Assembly: GCA_022843465.1 (NCBI GenBank)
Contig: JALHNO010000008.1
Location: 119,688 to 183,687 of the forward strand
Length of the DNA: 64,000 bases
From: Pseudomonadota bacterium
GTDB taxonomy: Bacteria; Pseudomonadota; Gammaproteobacteria; Xanthomonadales; Ahniellaceae
Direction: 5' to 3'
The notes under the pieces are model-generated. The model was given only the letters and a program-made list of their open reading frames with translations. It was not told the DNA's origin and did no database searches. The position numbers were made by a program, and so were the translations under genes. Positions 26,279-35,263 of this stretch are shown here, in pieces; position 1 is the stretch's first letter; the number at the start of each line of letters is the position of its first letter.

Positions 26279-27325
26279 ATGGCCATGATCGAATCGAATC
26301 CCAGCCAGCTTGACGCGCCGCGCGCGACCGCCGCACCTCTGGCGATGGCCGCCGCCCTGCTCGCGCTGGTGGTGGCCGTGCTCGCGATGGGTTGGCTATG
26401 GCGGGTCGAGAGCCGCAGCGGTGCTCTGGAGCGCGAACGCGGTGAACTGGCGGTCAACCAGCGCTTGCTGGAAGAGCGTCTGCGCCTGGTCGAGAGCGAA
26501 TTGCGCGCCGCCCAGCAGCGTCTCCAGGATGCCGCTGCGATCAACCGCAGTCTGCGCGATGAGGTGCTCGGCGTCGCCGAGCGCGCCGAACTGATGGAAC
26601 AGGCGCTCAAGCGCGTCAGTGATCGCGGCATGGAAAATGTCACCGAACTGCGAATGAACAATGCCGAGTTCCTGCTCAATGCCGGTCTTGCCCGTCTGCG
26701 CCTGTTCAATGACACCGTGGGCGCGGTCACTGCGCTTGGTCTCGCTGATGCCGAGCTATCGGTCTTGCAGGACCCGGTGATCACCGGGATCCGTCAGTCG
26801 CTGGCGCGTGAGCTGGCCGCGCTCAGCGCGTTCCCGGCCGATGCCCGGGCGGTGGCCCAGGCGCGACTGCAGCAGATGGCCGAGCGTGCCGACCAGTTGA
26901 TGCTTCGGCGCGATCCGGAGCCCAAGGCGTCCGCGCCGGCACCCGGGTGGCGGTCGCGCGCGCGCGCGCTGCTGGGCGAGTTCGTTCGCATCCGCCGTAT
27001 CGGGCCGGATCAGTCCGGCTATGCGCTCCCGCTCAACGAAGCGCTGGCGCGCGTCGATCTGCGCCTGCAGCTGCGCTATGCCGAAGCGGCACTGATGGAA
27101 GGCAATAGCCAGCGTTTTCAGGCGCAGTTGCAAAGGATTCGCGCCGCCGCCGAGCAGTCGTTCGATCTGCAATCGGAGAGCGGTCGCTGGCTGGTCGACG
27201 AGTTGGCGGCAGTCGCCGATCTGCCGCCGTTTCCGGAATTTGCCGAGGCCGGCGGAGCGCTCCAGCAACTGCGCAACCTGCAGGGAACCCGCTCGCTTGC
27301 CAAGCCGTTCGGAGGCGTCGAGTGA
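26279..27325 (+). CDS. hemX: HemX, uroporphyrinogen-III C-methyltransferase-like protein
   Basis: A 348-residue bitopic membrane protein. One TM helix (about residues 20-40) follows a short cytosolic tail; then a strong coiled coil (LLEERLRLVESELRAAQQRLQ) and a helical HemX domain. The family name is historical: these proteins do not carry the methyltransferase fold and probably support tetrapyrrole enzymes or membrane organisation. It lies between hemD and hemY, with a 24-bp gap before and a GTGA overlap after. A TG-N-TAGGAT string overlapping the hemD stop could be a second promoter. Confidence 0.9.
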   Translation: MAMIESNPSQLDAPRATAAPLAMAAALLALVVAVLAMGWLWRVESRSGALERERGELAVNQRLLEERLRLVESELRAAQQRLQDAAAINRSLRDEVLGVAERAELMEQALKRVSDRGMENVTELRMNNAEFLLNAGLARLRLFNDTVGAVTALGLADAELSVLQDPVITGIRQSLARELAALSAFPADARAVAQARLQQMAERADQLMLRRDPEPKASAPAPGWRSRARALLGEFVRIRRIGPDQSGYALPLNEALARVDLRLQLRYAEAALMEGNSQRFQAQLQRIRAAAEQSFDLQSESGRWLVDELAAVADLPPFPEFAEAGGALQQLRNLQGTRSLAKPFGGVE

Positions 27326-28605
27326 AGTGGTTCCGCACGGTGCTGCTATTGATGGCACTGCCGGTGCTGGTGGCGCTGATCGCCTGGTGGATCGGTGATG
27401 ATCCCGGCGAGGTATTGATCCGACGCGGCGGTACCGTGATCGAAATGTCGCTGGCGGCGGCAATCATCGGCGTCTGCCTGGTCGCTGGCGTGCTCTGGAT
27501 GATGCTGGCCTTGCTGCGCTGGCCGGTGCGGTTCTGGCTGCGCGGCGCACGTCGGCGCGGCCGCCAGCGGTTCTTTGACGGTCTGCTCTGCCTGCTCAGT
27601 GGCCGTCCGGTACGCGCTGAGCAGCAGATGCTGAAGGCTGGACAGATGCGTTCGCTGAAACTTCCGGCACTGATGGTGGCACACGCCGCAGCGCATTCGC
27701 GTGGCGATCGCCAGCGCGAAACCGAGTTGCTGGTCGAGTTGGCGCGCGCCCCGGAGACCAGCAAGTTGTCGGTCGAATTGCGCGCCCGCAACGAACTCAA
27801 GGATGGCCGCGCCGGTACCGCGATCGAACTGCTGACCCCGCTCGACCATCAGGGTCAGCTGAGCCCGAACGGCGCCCGCATCTATGCCGAGGCGCTGGCA
27901 CAGCGCGGCCGCAGCCGGGAAACGCTGGCGATCCTGCCGCGCATCCTGCGCAGTCGCCAGATGCCAGACGCCGACTGGCTGGCCTTCGAGTCGCGATTGC
28001 TCGCGCGCGCCGTTGCTGAAACCACCGATGCCATCAATCTGCACTCGTTGTGGTCCGATCTGAATCGCGACCAGAAGCGACTGCCCGATGTTGCGCTGGC
28101 CTATGCCCGGCGCGCCGTGCAGCTCAATCTGATTCCGCAGGCTGCGACCGAACTGGAGGCCACCCTCAAGCACGGTTGGGCGGCCAGCGTGGTGATCGCC
28201 TACGGCCTGTTGCCGACCGACCCCAAGGCGCCGCCGCGGCTGCGCACGGCAGAAACCTGGCTGGAGGCGCAACCGCGGGATTCTGCCTTGCTGTTGACGC
28301 TGGGTCGACTGGCGCGGCAGGAACGCCACTGGATCAAGAACGAGGACTATTTGCGGCGGGCATTGGCACACGAAGGCGCCAAGGAGTATGCAGCCGACAT
28401 CTGGGAAGAACTCGGCCGTGGCTATGCCGAGCAGGGCGATGCCGAGCGTGCCGCGCGGGCGCTCAGCAATGCACTCGCGGTGCAGCATGGCGAGAAGCCG
28501 CAGAAGCTGATCGGCAAGCATCAGGCCGAGGACCTGCTGGCGCCCCTGCCGGTTGCCGAGGAGCGCGATGCCATGGGGATTCCGCGCCTGCCTGCGCACG
28601 GCTGA
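27322..28605 (+). CDS. hemY: HemY, TPR-containing membrane protein of tetrapyrrole gene cluster
   Basis: A 427-residue protein starting at GTG overlapping the hemX stop. Two TM helices (about 5-25 and 40-62) precede TPR-like helical repeats, for example LLVELARAPETSKLSVELRA and LGRGYAEQGDAERAARALS split over several units. This is the proteobacterial HemY of the hemCDXY operon, which acts in late haem synthesis or its organisation, not the Gram-positive coproporphyrinogen oxidase of that name. The C-terminus is Pro-rich and short. Confidence 0.9.
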   Translation: MKWFRTVLLLMALPVLVALIAWWIGDDPGEVLIRRGGTVIEMSLAAAIIGVCLVAGVLWMMLALLRWPVRFWLRGARRRGRQRFFDGLLCLLSGRPVRAEQQMLKAGQMRSLKLPALMVAHAAAHSRGDRQRETELLVELARAPETSKLSVELRARNELKDGRAGTAIELLTPLDHQGQLSPNGARIYAEALAQRGRSRETLAILPRILRSRQMPDADWLAFESRLLARAVAETTDAINLHSLWSDLNRDQKRLPDVALAYARRAVQLNLIPQAATELEATLKHGWAASVVIAYGLLPTDPKAPPRLRTAETWLEAQPRDSALLLTLGRLARQERHWIKNEDYLRRALAHEGAKEYAADIWEELGRGYAEQGDAERAARALSNALAVQHGEKPQKLIGKHQAEDLLAPLPVAEERDAMGIPRLPAHG

Positions 28606-28666
28606 CCAGTCTACGCCCGACAACGCGCAGTCAGCGCATTCGATCAGTGAAGTCCAGGAGCTGTCC

Positions 28667-29095
28667 GTGAACGCAAGCAGTCTGCTCTACCCGATGTTCG
28701 CGATGGTCGTGTTGACCGCCCTGGTGCTGGTGACCCTGTTCCGGCGTCGCGTCCGCGAAGTGCGCGACGGCCGGGTGTCGACCCGCTACTTCCGGATCTA
28801 TCAGGGCGAGCTCGAGCCGGAAGCGGCAGCCAAGGCGGCACGCCATTTCAGCAATCTGTTCGAGGCGCCCGTGCTGTTCTATGTGGCCTGTCTGGCCGCC
28901 ATGATCCTGCGCCTCGACGGTTGGATCCTTCCCGCGCTTGCCTGGGCTTACGTGCTGGCGCGCTTGCTGCACGCTGCCGTGCATCTGGGCGGCAATCGCC
29001 TGCGCCAGCGCATTGCGATCTATGCGATCAGCTGGTTGCTTCTGCTCGGTCTCTGGATCGCCATCCTGGTCGGCGTTGGCCTGCGCGCGGGCTGA
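28667..29095 (+). CDS. MAPEG family membrane protein
   Basis: A GTG at 28667 with CCAGGAG six bases upstream is chosen over an ATG 38 codons earlier that overlaps hemY. The 142-residue product has four TM helices (about 5-27, 66-85, 92-110, 118-140) and the segment HFSNLFEAPVLFYVAC with RLLHAAVHLGGN, characteristic of bacterial MAPEG proteins, relatives of microsomal glutathione transferases. Function in bacteria is rarely known. It follows hemY by 61 bp and precedes modA by 35 bp. Confidence 0.85.
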   Translation: MNASSLLYPMFAMVVLTALVLVTLFRRRVREVRDGRVSTRYFRIYQGELEPEAAAKAARHFSNLFEAPVLFYVACLAAMILRLDGWILPALAWAYVLARLLHAAVHLGGNRLRQRIAIYAISWLLLLGLWIAILVGVGLRAG

Positions 29096-29130
29096 GCAAT
29101 GGATCCGGCGTGCCCGCCCTGAGCCCCCTG

Positions 29131-29925
29131 ATGCTGCACCGTTTCCTGCTCGTGGTGATGCTTCTGGGCGCTGCGCCCCCGGTGCAGCCGGCGCCTGCGC
29201 CGCGCGCGATTACGGTCTACGCAGCTGCCAGTCTCAAGGAGAGTCTCGATGCGGTGGCCGAGCAATGGACGCAGCGTAGTGGCCAGCGCGTACGGATTTC
29301 GTATGCGGCCAGTTCGCTGTTGGCCAGGCAGATCGCCCAGGGCGCGCCAGCGGATCTGATGATCTCCGCCGATATCGAATGGATGGACTGGCTCCAGGCA
29401 CGCGCCCTGATCGACCCGGCAACCCGCCACGATCTGCTGCGCAATTCCCTGGTAGTGATCACACCGGCCGGCTCGCCACAGGCGCCATTCGAACTCTCCT
29501 GTCGGCAGTGCTGGCTCACGGCTCTGGACGACCGTCGTCTTGCGATTGCCGATCCCGAATCCGTGCCTGCAGGTCGCTACGCCCGGCAGGCACTGGGCGC
29601 GCTCGGCGTCTGGTCCGGACTGCAGGAGCGACTGGCGCGAGCCGACAATGTGCGCGCCGCGCTGGCCTTTGTCGCATTGGCGGAATTGCCACTGGGAATC
29701 GTCTATCGAACCGATGCGCTGGCCGAGCCGCGGGTCCGCGTGCTCGGCACGATCGATCCGCGGCTGCACGCCCCGATTGTCTACCCGGTCGCCCGGCTCA
29801 GCTCGGATCAGGCGGGTGCCAGCGCGGAGTTTCAGGCGTTTCTGGCTGGTCCGGTCGCGACACGGATTTTCGTGCGTGCCGGTTTTGACGGGCTTGATCC
29901 AGGGCCGCACGATGTTTACCGGTGA
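29131..29925 (+). CDS. modA: Molybdate ABC transporter substrate-binding protein
   Basis: A 264-residue periplasmic protein. The ATG at 29131 opens a compact signal peptide; an in-frame GTG at 29110 would add seven residues and cannot be excluded. The mature start ITVYAAASLKESLDAVAEQW is the ModA signature, with the ligand-contacting Ser pairs in AAASL and YAASSLL; further on are PADLMISAD and VPAGRYARQAL. It captures molybdate or tungstate. Its stop lies 14 bases inside modB, so the two are translationally coupled. Confidence 0.92.
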   Translation: MLHRFLLVVMLLGAAPPVQPAPAPRAITVYAAASLKESLDAVAEQWTQRSGQRVRISYAASSLLARQIAQGAPADLMISADIEWMDWLQARALIDPATRHDLLRNSLVVITPAGSPQAPFELSCRQCWLTALDDRRLAIADPESVPAGRYARQALGALGVWSGLQERLARADNVRAALAFVALAELPLGIVYRTDALAEPRVRVLGTIDPRLHAPIVYPVARLSSDQAGASAEFQAFLAGPVATRIFVRAGFDGLDPGPHDVYR

Positions 29926-30604
29926 AGAACTGACCGCCATAGCCTTGAGTCTGCGGGTCGCCTTGCTGGCGGTGCTGGGCGCGCTGCCATTCGCGATTGC
30001 CGTTGCCTATGTGCTGGCGCGCTGGCAATTCCGCGGCAAGCTGTTGTTCGACGGTCTGATCCATCTTCCGCTGTTGTTGCCACCGGTGCTGACCGGTTAT
30101 GTGCTGCTGGTGTTGCTCGGCCGTCAGGGATGGATCGGGGCCTGGCTTGATCAGGTATTCGGTGTGCAATTCGCGTTCCGCTGGACCGGCGCGGTGATCG
30201 CGGCTGCGGTGATGGCGTTCCCCCTGTTCGTCCGTTCGATCCGGCTTTCGATCGAGGCGATTCCGCTGGAAATCGATGAAATGGCGGCCAGCCTCGGTGC
30301 GCGTCCGTGGGCACGGTTCCGTCAGGTGATCCTGCCCCTCAGCGTGCCCGGCATCGCCGCAGGAATGACCCTGGCGTTTGCCAAGGCGCTGGGTGAATTC
30401 GGCGCCACCATCACCTTCGTCGCCAATGTGCCGGGGGAAACCCAGACCATCGCGCTGGCGATGCACACCTTGACCCAGGTACCCGGCGGCGCCAGTGGCA
30501 TATCCCGGCTGGCCGTTGTCTCGGTGCTGCTGTCGCTCGCGGCCCTGGTCGCGTCGGAACTGCTCGCCCGTCGTGCCGCCTATCGCCGGACCGCCGAACC
30601 CTGA
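29912..30604 (+). CDS. modB: Molybdate ABC transporter permease
   Basis: A 230-residue inner-membrane permease overlapping modA by 14 bases. Five to six TM helices are visible, and the coupling (EAA) loop EIDEMAASLGARPWARFRQV with PLSVPGIAAGMTLAFAKALGEFGAT matches ModB. It forms the molybdate channel and needs the ATPase ModC, which is not encoded downstream: the next genes are convergent. The ATPase must be elsewhere or shared. Confidence 0.93.
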   Translation: MFTGEELTAIALSLRVALLAVLGALPFAIAVAYVLARWQFRGKLLFDGLIHLPLLLPPVLTGYVLLVLLGRQGWIGAWLDQVFGVQFAFRWTGAVIAAAVMAFPLFVRSIRLSIEAIPLEIDEMAASLGARPWARFRQVILPLSVPGIAAGMTLAFAKALGEFGATITFVANVPGETQTIALAMHTLTQVPGGASGISRLAVVSVLLSLAALVASELLARRAAYRRTAEP

Positions 30605-30628
30605 TCAGGTCAGCATACGCTGGAGTGC

Positions 30629-31192
30629 TCACTCCGCCTCGGCGAGCACCATGGCGTCGGCTTTGTGAATGCTGCGGATGATGTCGATCAGCAACAGCAC
30701 GTCGGCGCGTTCGCGGACATCCACACTGATGATCGGCAGTGGCCATGGCCGGCCATCGAGTCGACGCTGGATGGCAGCGACCGGCAGAGAACGCGGTTGA
30801 TGGGCGCGACACAGGCCGATCAGCAGCGCCCCCTGACGACCGATCTCGGAGAGCATGTCGAGGTAGCGATCGAGCTGGCTCAGTACGTCAGGCTGAGTCG
30901 CATCCAGCAGCAGCACGACACCGATAGGCGCGCTGGCAAGGGTATCGGACAGCACCCGCATTCCGGCTTCACTCGGAACGCCGAACAGTTGCACCCGCCC
31001 ACCGTCCTCCAGCGTCAATGTCCCGACGTCGTAGCCGCTGCCACGATGAATGCCCTGGGGCTGGACAGACGCTTCGGACGCGTGGCGTGGGGTCTCGGAT
31101 TCCGAACGGATCGTGCTGATCGCTGTGGTCTTGCCTGCGCCCCTCGGTCCGGTGAAGATGACCCGGATTTCGGGCGTGGGCGGCTGATTCAT
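30629..31192 (-). CDS. Small P-loop NTPase, Ras/MglA-like or COG2229-type
   Basis: A 187-residue protein with a clean Walker A GPRGAGKT at residues 15-22. The following segment (about 45-80) should be the effector/G3 region, but the DxxG motif is replaced by GVPSEAG, and the NKxD motif by a GLCRAHQ-like loop, so nucleotide specificity is uncertain. It resembles the small GTP/ATP-binding proteins (COG2229, MglA relatives) that pair with regulatory partners. Its start codon overlaps the stop of the 318-residue gene upstream, so both are translated from one mRNA. The pair diverges from a Ser/Thr kinase gene. Confidence 0.75.
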   Translation of the reverse strand: MNQPPTPEIRVIFTGPRGAGKTTAISTIRSESETPRHASEASVQPQGIHRGSGYDVGTLTLEDGGRVQLFGVPSEAGMRVLSDTLASAPIGVVLLLDATQPDVLSQLDRYLDMLSEIGRQGALLIGLCRAHQPRSLPVAAIQRRLDGRPWPLPIISVDVRERADVLLLIDIIRSIHKADAMVLAEAE

Positions 31193-32145
31193 CCGCTCGG
31201 TACCCAGGAATGCTGCAGGTAGCGGAACAATTCGCTGATGCCGGAGGCTGCCTTCATTGCGGGCTGGCTGGTCGGCGCAACGGCAATCGGTTCCGGTGCG
31301 CGAACCAGCAATCCGGCCATCGCCGCGGCATTGAGGAATCGGTGCACTCGCGATATTTCCTGTCCGGAGAGTTTGCTCAGCCGTTCGATGCTCAGGCGGT
31401 TGCGGCCGAGCAGGGCGGCAAGCTCAAGGACTCCGGGCTCAACACCCACCACGCCGAAATCCGGCCACTGGCGCAGCGTCCAGATCGCGTCGGCCGCCAG
31501 CCAGGGGGCGAGGGTTGCGGGGCCGCGCAGGCCGCAGTGCCAGCCGAGCGCGAAGCCCGGCATTGCCACGGTCTCTGCCGGCGGCGCCTCCGGCCAAGGC
31601 CGCAGCGCCGTGAGCTGCAGATCCACCTGTCGCAGCCGCGCCAGCGTCTCCTCATCCATCCGCGCGAACAGCAGATCGTCGCGGACATATACGGTATCGC
31701 CTTCGGCGCCATCGGCGCGGTACCAGAGCCCGCGGGCGTCGCGCCTGGGCAGGGTGCGCAGGGATTCGGCAAAGCTCCAGGGGCCGGGGCCCAGTGCCAC
31801 AATACTGCGCGCCATAGCCAGAGCCTCGCGTTGTTGGATCAGCAGGTCGGTTTCGTCAAGTACACTAAGGAGTTGGCTGCCGCGGAATGGATGGCGCAAT
31901 TCGAAAGTGGCCAGCGGTTGCGGGTGGTGGGCATCGACAATCGCAATCACGGGCCGGCCGCTATGCACCCAGGTCTCGACCTGGCGAACCGCTGTCTGCG
32001 GGCCGGCGATCAGCAATTCGGCAGCATCGGTATCCGCCAGTTGCCAGCGCGCCGCGGTCAGCTCCGAGATGCTGCGCAGCATCGACTCCAGGGTCCGCTG
32101 CAGCGTTTCGCTGAGACCGGTCACCGCCAAGCGTCGCGTATTCAT
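31189..32145 (-). CDS. Pseudo-receiver plus winged-helix protein (hypothetical)
   Basis: The ATG at 32143-32145 has AGGGG upstream and gives 318 residues; the longer frame adds a Pro/Arg-rich stretch of no family character. Residues about 4-98 fold, by pattern, like a response-regulator receiver: RRLAVTGLSETLQRTLESML, a strand ELLIAG, VIAIVD and a terminal HPFRGSQLLSVL helix, but the acidic pocket and phosphoacceptor Asp are missing. Residues about 238-283 (LAALLGRNRLSIERLSKLSG then VHRFLNAAAMAGLLV) look like a winged helix. I do not recognise a named family. Coupling to the P-loop gene suggests a regulatory module. Confidence 0.65.
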   Translation of the reverse strand: MNTRRLAVTGLSETLQRTLESMLRSISELTAARWQLADTDAAELLIAGPQTAVRQVETWVHSGRPVIAIVDAHHPQPLATFELRHPFRGSQLLSVLDETDLLIQQREALAMARSIVALGPGPWSFAESLRTLPRRDARGLWYRADGAEGDTVYVRDDLLFARMDEETLARLRQVDLQLTALRPWPEAPPAETVAMPGFALGWHCGLRGPATLAPWLAADAIWTLRQWPDFGVVGVEPGVLELAALLGRNRLSIERLSKLSGQEISRVHRFLNAAAMAGLLVRAPEPIAVAPTSQPAMKAASGISELFRYLQHSWVPSG

Positions 32146-32343
32146 CACTACCCCTGCATCTGATCCCGGACGCCTGAGCGCGTCTGGGCGTAGTGATGAT
32201 CTTGGCAGGCTGCTCCCCTGGTCCGCTCCTGTAAGATTCGACAGGGTGCGATCCGATATGTCGTCGGGCGCGCGCGCTGCCGGGGGCGTGATCATGAGCG
32301 TGAAGACGGCTGGAACGAGCCGGCGCGCGGGTACACTTCAGGC

Positions 32344-34455
32344 ATGAAAGAGCGCGTACCAGACATCCCCGGATACCGCATCGAGCGGCAGTTGGGGGAA
32401 GGCGGGATGGCCCACGTCTATCTGGCGACCCAGTTGTCGCTGGATCGGCAGGTTGCGGTCAAGGTGGTGCGCTTTTCCGGGCCCGACAGCGAGGCGCTGG
32501 CCCTGCGTTTCGAGAACGAGGCGCGGACCATTGCACAGCTTGAACACCCCGGCATTGTCGGGGTTTTCGACGTCGGCCGTACCCGCGATGGCCTGCCGTA
32601 CTACACGATGGCCTATCTGCCCAATGGCGATCTGAGCAAGGCGGCCATCCGCGGCGACGGCGAACGCATCGCTGACATGCTCGAATCGATTGCCAGGGCG
32701 CTGGGGTTCGCCCATTCCCAGGGCGTCATTCATCGCGATGTCAAGCCGGAAAACGTGCTGTTCGATCGCGAACATCGTGCCCGCCTCGCAGATTTTGGTA
32801 TCTCCCGCAGTCTGAGTCGCAATGTCCGCGTCACTGCTGACGGATTTGCACCCGGATCAGCGGCCTACATGAGCCCGGAACAGTCGCGCGGCGCCCCGGT
32901 CGATGCCCGCTCCGATCTCTACAGTCTGGGCGTGGTCGCCTTCGAGATGCTGAGCGGGCACACGCCCTACCAGCGTACCGATCCGGTCTCGATGGCAATC
33001 GCCCACCATGACCAGCCCATTCCTCGGCTGCCGCCGGAACAGAGTCACTGGCAGCCGCTGATTGACAAGGCCCTGGCCAAGCGACCGGATCAGCGCTTCC
33101 AGGACGCGGAAGAATTCATCGCCGCGCTCAATGCCTTGCGCGGAACCCTGGCCAGCACCCGGATCGACCCGGCCCTGGTCCGCCCCGGGCCCGGCAGCGC
33201 TGTCCATCCGCTGCTGATCTGGTCCCTGCTGCTGGTCTCACTGGTTGCCGTTGGCGCGCTGTTGTGGCCGGCCCTGAACGCACGACGCTCGGTCGATACC
33301 TCGGTGGCGGCCGCCCATGCCTCCAGCCTGGAAGCCGCCCGTCTGGACCCGATGTTGCTGGAACTTCCCGCGCGGATCGAGGCCCGGCACTGGTTCGAGC
33401 CCGAGGCCGGCAGTGCCTCCAGCCTGCTGGCCTCCGCCCTGGCCAGCAATCGCTCGAAGCAGACCCTGCTGGTCGCGGATGATTTTGTCCGTGCCGTCGG
33501 CGCCGTGATCGACGACGCGCTTGCTGCCGGCCGCGATGCGCCCGCCGTGGCCTTGCAGGCGAAGCTGGATGAATTCGTGCGGGCCCAAGCGCTCGGCGAT
33601 CGGCCTGCCAGTGTCGAGTTGCGCGCCACCCTTGCGGAAACCCTCGACCAGCGGCTCGCCAGTGCCGAACGCGCGGATCGGCCGGAATCCGTTGCCGGAC
33701 TCGCCAGCCTGTTCGCCGCTGATCCTGAATTGCACAATCGCTGGTCACAACTGGCGACACGATGGGCCCCAGGGCGCGCCCTGCGTGATCGCGGCGGTCC
33801 GCCGATGACCGTAATTCCCGTCGGTTCGGGTCATGTGGCGATGTCGGTCCACGAAGTCAGCCGCGCCGAGTACCTGAAGTTCCAGCGGGCCGAGCCACGG
33901 GCGCATGCGCGCTGCCGACCGCCGGGATCGGCGCTCGGCCTGGTCCAGCGCCATGACTGGAGCGATCCCGGCTTCGAACAGGGCAGTCAGCATCCGGTGG
34001 TCTGCGTTACCGCCGAGGATGCCCGGGTCTATGCGCGATGGCTGTCGGCACAGACCGGCCAACGCTACCGTCTGCCCACCGAGGCAGAGTGGCGGGCGGC
34101 CGCTGCCCAGGTCGACGTGAACCAGTCCGCTTGCCGGATCGGCAATGTCTTCGACCAGAGCAACTCGCGCAAGCTTGTGCTGCGCGACCGCTTCGATTGC
34201 ACCGATGGTGCCGAACACACCGAACGCGTCGGTCGTTATCTGGCTACCTCCTGGGGTATCCATGACCTGGTCGGCAATGTCTCCGAATGGGTCAGTCTGT
34301 GTCCGGCCAGTGTGCTCAACTGCGCGGAAACGCGTGCGTTTGGCAGTTCCTGGCGCAGCGGTCGCGAGGAGCCGCTGCTTGATCTGCGCGACAGTCGCCG
34401 GGAAGACGCGGCAGCACTGGACGTCGGCTTCAGACTGGTGCGGGAATTGCAGTGA
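32344..34455 (+). CDS. Ser/Thr protein kinase fused to a formylglycine-generating-enzyme-like domain
   Basis: A 703-residue protein. The N-terminal Hanks kinase (about 10-275) is complete: glycine loop GEGGMA, Lys40 in VAVKVV, catalytic HRDVKPEN at 130-137, DFG at 150-152, and a PGSAAYMSPEQ activation-loop end. A TM helix (about 284-304) places the rest in the periplasm. The C-terminal part (about 490-700) matches FGE/SUMF1/EgtB-type domains: HPVVCVTAEDARVYARWL, YRLPTEAEWRAAA, VGNVSEWVS, and a final GFRLVREL. Whether this domain is enzymatic or a binding module is unknown. It is divergent from the P-loop/pseudo-receiver pair, 198 bp away. Confidence 0.9.
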   Translation: MKERVPDIPGYRIERQLGEGGMAHVYLATQLSLDRQVAVKVVRFSGPDSEALALRFENEARTIAQLEHPGIVGVFDVGRTRDGLPYYTMAYLPNGDLSKAAIRGDGERIADMLESIARALGFAHSQGVIHRDVKPENVLFDREHRARLADFGISRSLSRNVRVTADGFAPGSAAYMSPEQSRGAPVDARSDLYSLGVVAFEMLSGHTPYQRTDPVSMAIAHHDQPIPRLPPEQSHWQPLIDKALAKRPDQRFQDAEEFIAALNALRGTLASTRIDPALVRPGPGSAVHPLLIWSLLLVSLVAVGALLWPALNARRSVDTSVAAAHASSLEAARLDPMLLELPARIEARHWFEPEAGSASSLLASALASNRSKQTLLVADDFVRAVGAVIDDALAAGRDAPAVALQAKLDEFVRAQALGDRPASVELRATLAETLDQRLASAERADRPESVAGLASLFAADPELHNRWSQLATRWAPGRALRDRGGPPMTVIPVGSGHVAMSVHEVSRAEYLKFQRAEPRAHARCRPPGSALGLVQRHDWSDPGFEQGSQHPVVCVTAEDARVYARWLSAQTGQRYRLPTEAEWRAAAAQVDVNQSACRIGNVFDQSNSRKLVLRDRFDCTDGAEHTERVGRYLATSWGIHDLVGNVSEWVSLCPASVLNCAETRAFGSSWRSGREEPLLDLRDSRREDAAALDVGFRLVRELQ

Positions 34456-34543
34456 GCGTGACCTGCGGCCATTGCAAAAGCAGCGTTCCGCCACAACCAT
34501 TGAAGTCTACGGCACGCCTGTGCTTGAACGTGGAGAGGAATAG

Positions 34544-34747
34544 ATGACAGGACAGGGTTCTGGCGGCAATGTGATCGCCGCATTGTGCAGCTTTTTCATT
34601 CCCGGGCTGGGTCAGCTGGTGCAGGGCAGACCCCTGATTGCGCTCGTGCAGTTTGTGCTCGCTGCGGTGCTCTGGGTGATCCTGCTTGGCTGGATCGTGC
34701 ATCTGTGGTCGATCATCGACGCTGCGCGCTTCACGCCGTCGCGCTGA
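34544..34747 (+). CDS. Small TM2-like membrane protein
   Basis: A 67-residue protein with an excellent Shine-Dalgarno GGAGAGGA seven bases or so before the ATG. Two hydrophobic helices surround the turn FIPGLGQLVQGR, a motif of TM2-type and related small membrane proteins; WSIIDAARF ends the second helix. Function unknown. It is 88 bp after the kinase gene and 3 bp before the GNAT gene, so it may belong to either transcript. Confidence 0.75.
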   Translation: MTGQGSGGNVIAALCSFFIPGLGQLVQGRPLIALVQFVLAAVLWVILLGWIVHLWSIIDAARFTPSR

Positions 34748-34750
34748 ACC

Positions 34751-35206
34751 ATGACGACGTCCTGCACTGTCCGGGTCGCCAACGTGCACGACCTGCCTCT
34801 GCTGGTGCCCCTGTTCGATGGCTATCGCCAATTCTACGGACAGCCGGCGGATCCGGCCTTGGCTGAGCGGTTCCTGTCGGATCGTTTTTCCCACCAGGAA
34901 TCGCAGATCCTGATCGCGCTGAATGACCAGGAGGGCGGGCTCGGGTTTACCCAGCTGTATCCGTTGTTTTCCTCGACTCAGGCTTGCCGCACCTATTTGC
35001 TCAACGATCTGTTCGTGGTGCCAGAGGCGCGACGTTCCGGCGTTGCGCGCAGCCTGCTCGCCGCCGCCGCGCGCCATGCCCGTGCGCTCGGTGCCAGCGC
35101 GCTGAGTCTGTCCACCGCGCACGGCAATCTGCAGGCCCAGCGTCTTTACGAATCCCTCGGCTGGCAACTCGAGACTGAATTCCGCGAGTACAGCCTGGCG
35201 CTTTGA
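34751..35206 (+). CDS. GNAT family N-acetyltransferase
   Basis: A 151-residue GNAT-fold protein beginning three bases after the previous stop. Acetyl-CoA binding motif A is visible as LNDLFVVPEARRSGVARSLL, with the pyrophosphate loop RRSGVA, and motif B as NLQAQRLYESLGWQ. Length is typical of single-domain GNATs. Acceptor substrate cannot be read from sequence. Confidence 0.88.
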   Translation: MTTSCTVRVANVHDLPLLVPLFDGYRQFYGQPADPALAERFLSDRFSHQESQILIALNDQEGGLGFTQLYPLFSSTQACRTYLLNDLFVVPEARRSGVARSLLAAAARHARALGASALSLSTAHGNLQAQRLYESLGWQLETEFREYSLAL

Positions 35207-35263
35207 ACAAGTGCAGCACTGGCTGCGTGCTAGCCTTCGGGCAGCATTCCCTATGGTCCGCCC

